DNA of 64,000 bases from Phellopilus nigrolimitatus (taxonomy: Eukaryota > Basidiomycota > Agaricomycetes > Hymenochaetales > Hymenochaetaceae). The stretch is from the NCBI GenBank assembly GCA_021029095.1, contig JAJOHG010000006.1, positions 248,001 to 312,000 of the forward strand, read 5' to 3'. A program made the position numbers and the translations under genes. Positions 58,230 to 64,000 of this stretch are shown in pieces (position 1 is the stretch's first letter; the number at the start of each line of letters is the position of its first letter). Below the pieces are notes generated by a model. That model was not told the DNA's origin and did no database searches. It saw only the letters and a program-made list of their open reading frames with translations.

Positions 58230-58878
58230 GTGTACAAGGATGCCCCTGGATGTATGACTGAGAACACAGGATGACTACAGTGCTCAAGCGACATACCATA
58301 TGGGGAGGATACACAAACCACCTGCATGGCGGTCAATTAGGATATGATGACCTGCAAAAAGGTGTACTCCTGAACATCGTACTGATAAAAGGAGCCTTAA
58401 GGAAGGAATAAACTTTATAAGTGTTTGAGATAATTGCCGTGAATTTTGCAGTTCTGCCTCCAACTAAGTGTCGAACTATTCTTCCAATACATGTTGAGTC
58501 CGGGCAAGGGGAAGAAGGTGAGATGTCATGTGGATGTGCTCTTGCCGATCCATTGGTTTATTGCCAATGTCGAGACACAAGAGCACATCCAAATGACGGC
58601 TCATCATCTTCTCCTTGCCCGTATTCAACATGTGTTGTAAGAATAACTCAACATTTAATTGGAGGTAGAACTGCAAAACTTATGGCAACTGTTTTAATAA
58701 TATAAAGTTCATTCCTTCCTTAAGGCTCTTTCCACCACTACGATGTTGAGGAGTATATTTTGCTGCAGGCCATGGTATCCTAATTGTCCCCCATGCAGTT
58801 GGTCTGCATATCCCCTCCATATGGTATGTCGCTTGAGCACCGTAGTCATACCGCATTCTCAGTCATACATCCAGAAAT
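58230..58878. repeat. large imperfect fold-back with arms of about 300 bp
   Basis: The left arm (about 58230-58545) and the reverse complement of the right arm (about 58583-58878) agree at roughly 80 %. They share GCTCAAGCGACATACCATAT near the outside and GTGGATGTGCTCTTG or TTTGGATGTGCTCTTG near the centre. It could form a long hairpin. No transposase is visible. Confidence 0.8.
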
Positions 58879-59055
58879 AAATAAAAAAATTGTATCATGC
58901 CAGTAAAATGATGCAGACTCCAACTCCATACTGCACCTCAAGTATTTCAGCATCGAGCAGCACCATACCCTGTATTTATGCATACCAGAACACTCAGCAG
59001 CACAATTACACACTGAGACCTCCTCCAACTCATCTTTAGTATTCTTTGATTGACT

Positions 59056-59345
59056 TGGGCACGCCCATGCTTCATCTTTGGGCACGCCCACACTTCATCT
59101 TTGGGCACGCCCACACTTCATCTTTGGGCACGCCCACACTTCATCTTTGGGCACGCCCACACTTCATCTTTGGGCACGCCCACACTTCATCTTTGGGCGC
59201 GCCCACACTTCATCTTTGGGCGCGCCCACTTCATCTTTGGGATTGCCCACACTTCATCTTTGGGATTGCCCACACTTCATCTTTGGGCACGCCCACACTT
59301 CATCTTTGGGCGCGCCCACACTTCATCTTTGGGCGCGCCCAAAAC
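59056..59345 (+). repeat. 23-bp tandem repeat, about 13 copies
   Basis: The unit is CTTTGGGCACGCCCACACTT plus CAT. Later copies carry GGGCGCGCCC or GGGATTGCCC in place of GGGCACGCCC. The array is open in all three forward frames, which is a repeat effect and not evidence of a gene. Confidence 0.9.
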
Positions 59346-59504
59346 TCGTCTTCGGCTTCATTCGTCCTTGTGCATGCCCACGAACAAAATAGATAGCAAG
59401 ATAGAAAACGATCGGACTATTAGCAAGGCTGCTTACTAATCTACTCAATACCCTGCCACATTCACCAAAACCCGAACGCTACGAAGACCTTGACACTAAA
59501 CTAC

Positions 59505-61935
59505 TTAATCATGTCCGTACACATATCTGTCTTCAATAGCAGGGTTGTAGACCTGCCCATCTTCAATATCTGGATCATTTGAGAGCGAGCCCCCTCCCCA
59601 CATGTGAACACCATTTGCTGTGTAGCCAGGAGGGATACCGACCATCTCACCTGTCGCCGGGTCAACGTATCTCCAGAATTCATCAGTACGTCTACGCTCG
59701 CCACGACGCGGCGGCAGTCCCGGGACACGATAGGCTCCGTTCCCATCCGGATATTGCCACTCGTAGCTAACCAAACCGTCGTGCGCATCAAACTGGGGTT
59801 CAGAAGAATCCCCAACGCGCGGCCGCTTGGCAGGTGGCCCTTCTCCGTCATCCTCGGAGTGACGGATGCGATGATCAGCGCGCTGGTCTGCGACGTGAGG
59901 TACAAAGGCCGGTTTAGTCGAAAGTGGAAGCGGAGGCGGCGGCGGCCGGGTCTGTGTGGGCGGCGCAACTGATTCTGCGTGCTGTGACGACGTGTGGCCA
60001 GGGAGTGGCACTGTCTCCCGGTCAGGAGGCATAACGGCTGGGCGTGCAGGTGGATGATGGGCAGGAAATGAGTGCGGCGGAGCAGTGACACCAGCACCGG
60101 ACTGAACGGAGCGGGTGGGGACTTCGGGATTGTCAGAAGGCGCCGCGTTATCATTGAGATTAGCCACCAGCTTTTGGTATGCGGCGCAGCGACTCAAAGT
60201 GAGCAGAGGGCGGCCACTGACAGATGTAACGACGGCCTTGTCCGCATTCGCCTTGAGAACCCCAGTAGCGTATGCTAAAACAAAAGTTAGCAGGCACACT
60301 CAAAATCAAAATAGATGCGTACATGAACTCATATCGACGAATCTCATGACTTGTCCTTCGAACTCCGAAAGGTCCTCCTTATTTCGCAAAGCCAACTGCT
60401 CCTTTACGATCGCGTCGGTAGCTGCTTTCAATAAACTGGCGGAAAAGTTCTTGGGAACTGGATTGGCGACACCCCATGCAAACTCCCCGCAGTCAGGTAC
60501 ACCGACAAGACCGAGCTGGTTTTCGACAAGCCAATCGTAGAACTTTGTGAAGCTGACGGCATGCTGGGACTTTGAGTTTTTCGTCTCCGAAGGATTAGCC
60601 TTTTCCCTGGCATCAAAGATACATGCTATTCGGAGGCATTGAGTACAAAAGACAACAAAAATAAATGGCGGGGTACGCACCAGCCGAAGCATTCAGATTC
60701 TCGGATAACAGGCTACGTCGGCCGTCACGCTCGTCGCTTCTCCCTTTCTTCCAATATATCTTTTTCAGCAGGGGTATACCCTCGTGCTTCATGATTCCGC
60801 GCGCGCGTAGATCTGCGAGCCTATAAAGACAGTTAAAGCTTTGCGTTTGACTGAACCTGATATTACGCACCTGATTACCGTCTCCAGGTCATCCCCCATC
60901 TTGGACCAATTCACATCATCTGACTGGAATGCGAGCTCGGCGATCTCGGAACCAGCGACGAACCCAGAAACAAGTTTGGCATTAGGATTGTCCGAAAGGT
61001 TGACCGCGAGGGCGATATAGACGGTTTTTGTCTCGGCATACTGACGCTGAGCCTACAACCAAAGTTAGAATAGCACAGAAGTTAAACTATAATTGACGTA
61101 CGAAGTGTTCGAACTCCTTCTGCCCAGGACGAAGTAATGATCTGAGATTACTGCATGTCGCGAGATGGGTCTTCTGTATAGACTCGCGCCACTCGTACTG
61201 CTCACGAAAGAGCTCTCTTACTTCTTCTGCGCTGCGCCCGTCATCCTCCGGATGTTTCTCTCGGTAGGCCGCTAAAGCCTCTGCTTTGTAATCCGCAGGA
61301 TCCACTTGTTCGCAAAAGTCAGCCTCGTAAGTATAGTGCATAAGAAAGAAAGGAAAAGAAAGAAAAAAAAAACTGACTATCTTCTGGAATTGGGTGGTGC
61401 ACAGAGTACCAACTTTGCCAAACATTAAACGGGTTTGGATCGCGCGTCTCCTTCGAGATGAGGCCAAGATGCTTCAAAAGCACGTCGACCTTCTTATTGT
61501 TCGTAGTGGCAATCCCACAGAGCACTTTGTAGAAATCCCTATACGCTGCATCACAATCACCCTTCGCAGCAGCTGACAATGGTCCTGGTTTCAAATCTAT
61601 CTCGTCCCCGCCGTCGTCGTCCTCCTCATCTGCCTCGTTCATCTTGGTAGCTTTAGCTTTTGATGACTTAACGGCCCTGCGTGAGGGCCTGCGTGAGCGC
61701 TTCTTCTTCGCCCCAGGCGTATCGTCGTCACTGCTAAGGACGATGTCGCTTCGAGTCTCGAAATCATCATCTTCATCCATTTCCTCTTGCGACATCACTC
61801 GCCTCTTCTCAGGAACACTCAGCCTCCTCTTCTCCGCACGGTTTGCAGTAGTCGCGTAGTCATCAGACGAACAGTTTCCGTCGTCATCGTCTCCGTCTCC
61901 GTCATCGTCATCGCCTCCGTCTCCGTCTCCGTCTC

Positions 61936-61975
<40 letters not shown>

Positions 61976-63838
61976 ATCCTCAGCACCATCGTGCCTGCGA
62001 GAGCCACGACCTTCAGAATCGTCAAGATCACCGTCAAGATCACCGTCGGAAGGTACTATTTCGAGAGAAGTTGATCTAATACGAGCAGGTACGGCATCAC
62101 GATCCGGGACTAAAGTAATTTGTTAGTTTTCGTATAATAGATTACTGAATTCACTCACCACCGGGTTGTGAGTCGGGATCTTCAAGTTCGTATCCGTGCA
62201 GACGAAGAAACCAAGCCATTTGCTGTCGATCATCTCCGTACACACCTCGCATGTCAGCTAGAAGCTTGTCCCGTGCAATGCGACTCGTTGCTCCCTCGTT
62301 ATTCACTGGAGACGGAGCTGGGGTTGGGGAGCGGAGATTTGCATGAAGCGTAGGCAAAGTCGTCTGACTAGCAGAAAAGGTTTGCGGCGTAATGGAAAAC
62401 GGTCTCGTCGCCGTGGGCACACGAGGTGGCGCACGTGGAAATATTGTCCTTGTCACGACGCCTTTATTGACAACCGTCTGCATGCGAGCGGGCAGAGGGG
62501 GTGTCTTCGGCGTTTTGCCGTTAGAAAGTCGATGGAAGTGACTGCGGTGTCGTAAATTGAATGGATCCTGCTCAAGATCGAATGCGCTCTGTCGAACCTA
62601 GCAATAGATGTAAATTAGCTTAGTTGGCGGACATTAAGAATTGTCTCACATTCAGTCTATCACGCTGTTCCACGGCCGCATCGCGAGCAGCCTGTTCACG
62701 AGCTGAGGCCTCTTTGCGCAATGCCAGATCATCGTCGAGGGCCTTCTTGCGCGCAGCCAAGTCACCGGCAGCGGCAATCTCTTGAGCCAGGAGTTCGGCA
62801 GCAGCATCTTCACGAGTGATCCGCTCAATAAGTTCGGTCTCTTCACGCGCGGCCTGCTCAGCGCGCGCGATCTCTTCACGCACGGCCTGCTCAACGCGTG
62901 CGGCCTGCTCAACGCGTGCGGCCTGCTCAACGCGTGCGGCCTCAGCGCGTGCCATCTCTTCACGCACGGCCTGCTCAGTGTGTGCGGTCTGCTCAGCGCG
63001 CGCGGCCTCTTCACGCACAGCCTGCTCAGCGCGCGCGGCCTCAGCGCGTGCGGCCTGCTCAGCGCGTGCGGTCTCTTCAAGTGCGGCCTGCTCAGCGCGC
63101 GCGGCCTCTTCACGCACAGCCTGCTCAGCGCGCGCGGCCTCAGCGCGTGCGGCCTGCTCAGCGCGTGCGGTCTCTTCAAGTGCGGCCTGCTCAGCGCGCG
63201 CGGCCTCTTCACGCACAGCCTGCTCAGCGCGCGCGGCCTCAGCGCGTGCGGCCTGCTCAGCGCGTGCGGTCTCTTCAAGTGCGGCCTGCTCAGCGCGCGT
63301 GGTCTCTTCACGCGCGGCCTGCTCAGCGCGCGCGGTCTCTTCACGTGCAGCCTTCTCGGCGCGCGCGACCTTAGCCTTCTCGGCGCGCGCTGCCTTAGCC
63401 TTCTCGGTGCGCGCTGCCTTAGCCTTCTCAGCGCGCGCAGCCTTAGCCTTCTCGGTGCGCGCTGCCTTAGCCTTCTCGGCGCGCGCTGCCTTAGCCTTCT
63501 CGGCGCGCGCGGTCTTCTTGAGTGCGCTCTGCTCAGCTTTATTGGCAGTAGTCGCTGCTACCCTGCTCTTCTTCTCCTAAAGAAATGAATAATTAGTATC
63601 GTATTAACGCAGACATAAGAACATCACGCACACCATAGATCCTTCTCTCTGTAACAGTTCCACTCTTGGATCTTGTGAGGAGGCCTTGGTAATCCGCAGG
63701 TCCGGCTCCAGTACTGCTCGTCTCCTCGTTGGTTTCCTTGTTGAGCTCCGTGAGCGTAACTTCGTATTCAATTTGCGAAAAAGCATACTTGAGCAGCCAG
63801 TTTGTCCTTCTTTCTCGCATTAGCTGCGAGGAATTCAT
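59505..63838 (-). CDS. large unrecognised protein with Ala/Glu/Arg coiled-coil repeats
   Basis: Exons read continuously from MNSSQLMRERRTNWLLKYAF near 63838 to the stop at 59505; an upstream first exon near 63909 (MSDSNATP) is possible but its phase does not fit cleanly. Parts in order: a short N-terminal domain; KAKAARAE octads; a long ARAEQA/REE coiled coil; a Pro/Ser-rich linker; a helix DRQQMAWFLRLHGYEL; an acidic DN/DG repeat; a basic KKKRSRRPSRR nuclear-signal-like segment; FYKVLCGIATTNNKKVDVLL and NPFNVWQSWYSVHHPI; then FTKFYDWLVENQLGLVG. The end is EWQYPDGNGAYRVPG and EFWRYVDPATGEMVG. I know no family for it. A nuclear role is a guess from the basic segment. It may be two genes. Confidence 0.5.
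61918..61978. repeat. GTCTCC/GTTGTC hexamer microsatellite in coding sequence
   Basis: Short in-frame hexamer arrays encode the alternating Asp-Gly and Asp-Asn stretch of the large protein. Confidence 0.75.
62990..63300. repeat. 99-bp in-frame tandem repeat in the coiled-coil exon
   Basis: Three copies of a 99-bp unit (33 codons) occur; the marker TCACGCACAG recurs at 63011, 63110 and 63209. Each unit is itself made of about 30-bp subunits encoding AxRAEQAxREE-like decapeptides. Confidence 0.85.
63345..63515. repeat. 24-bp in-frame tandem repeat
   Basis: Six copies are spaced exactly 24 bp apart; the marker CCTTAGCC recurs at 63369, 63393, 63417, 63441, 63465 and 63489. On the minus strand each encodes the octad AEKAKAAR. 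Confidence 0.88.
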
Positions 63839-64000
63839 TCTCAAGTCAATGCATAATCGAAATGCAGAGGTTTAAAAGACATACCGGGCGTTGCATTCGA
63901 GTCACTCATGTTTATTCTCGCAACGAGCCAAACGACGATGTCCTCAAAGCAGACAAAACAGTGAAGGGAAGAAACGCCAAAGTCAGACTGACAATTTCAA

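Larger units (their letters stand above)
56764..59400. repeat. composite repeat block with palindrome arrays, minisatellites and a fold-back
   Basis: This gene-free block of 2.6 kb starts where the dehydrogenase fragment ends. Near its left end a short palindrome pair AGGACCTATTAG / CTAATAGGTCCT lies at 56779-56830, followed by two GGGCATGCCCA sites (about 56858-56890). The 48-bp minisatellite, a second palindrome array, the large fold-back and the 23-bp array follow; each is listed separately. GGGC-N2-GCCC motifs link the parts. Long open frames here come from repeat units lacking stops. Confidence 0.7.

Noticed and set aside
59046..59439. Long overlapping open frames with repeated ARPHFIFGHAHTSS-like residues
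   Set aside because: They arise because the 23-bp repeat lacks stops in all forward frames; there is no start context, splice pattern or family.
62782..63588. Plus-strand open frames of over 250 codons rich in Ala, Cys, Leu and Ser
   Set aside because: They are antisense to the in-frame tandem repeats of the coiled-coil exon. The minus strand carries the consistent exon structure and low-complexity acidic/basic segments.

Overview
The window looks like nuclear DNA of an agaricomycete (basidiomycete) fungus. Its genes carry many short GT-AG introns of about 45-75 nt. Typical fungal families are present: a ferric reductase, a PalI/SUR7 membrane protein, a CE16 esterase, an M43 metalloprotease and a one-chain NAD(P) transhydrogenase. 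A chromodomain Ty3/Gypsy retrotransposon and several small TA-flanked inverted-repeat elements are typical of fungal accessory DNA. The genus cannot be told from the sequence. All gene models were read by eye from splice sites and family motifs.

Layout. 0-24 kb is accessory and repeat-rich. It holds the 3' part of a ferric reductase (1-1153) and three decayed copies (A minus, B plus, C plus) of one CoA-dependent acyltransferase-like gene at 1.3-3.2, 4.9-6.8 and 12.9-20.4 kb. A C2H2 zinc-finger gene and a PalI/SUR7 gene lie between them. Copy C was split by a 5.6-kb chromodomain retrotransposon (14113-19704) whose LTRs differ at one base of 283. Next come a fold-back TA element that was itself split by a second TA element (20498-21976), and a serine beta-lactamase-like gene broken by a third TA element (22055-24774).

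25-34 kb is a housekeeping block: a LisH/CTLH/CRA protein, a transketolase-family enzyme, ribosomal protein L7 with a candidate box C/D snoRNA in an intron, and a CE16/GDSL esterase. At 34.2-40.3 kb there is little besides a decayed antisense copy of a carboxymuconolactone decarboxylase-like gene, a poly-C tract and simple repeats. 40.3-56.2 kb is again gene-rich: RPA2 with two MCB (ACGCGT) boxes upstream, an NCE101-like small protein, the intact carboxymuconolactone decarboxylase-like gene, a conserved hypothetical, a secreted M43 metalloprotease, a polyol dehydrogenase with one premature stop, the mitochondrial transhydrogenase, and a U6 snRNA gene.

56.4-59.4 kb starts with the C-terminal piece of a second polyol dehydrogenase, cut off by a composite repeat block. 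That block holds a 48-bp minisatellite, GGGCATGCCC palindrome arrays, a fold-back with arms of about 300 bp, and a 23-bp tandem repeat. From 59.5 kb to near the right edge lies a large unrecognised gene encoding a long Ala/Glu/Arg coiled coil built from in-frame tandem repeats.

I see no dedicated new operon-like system. The strongest unusual signals are the nested fold-back elements, the chromovirus with a substituted reverse transcriptase catalytic residue, the snoRNA hidden in the RPL7 intron, and the composite repeat block at 56.8-59.4 kb.
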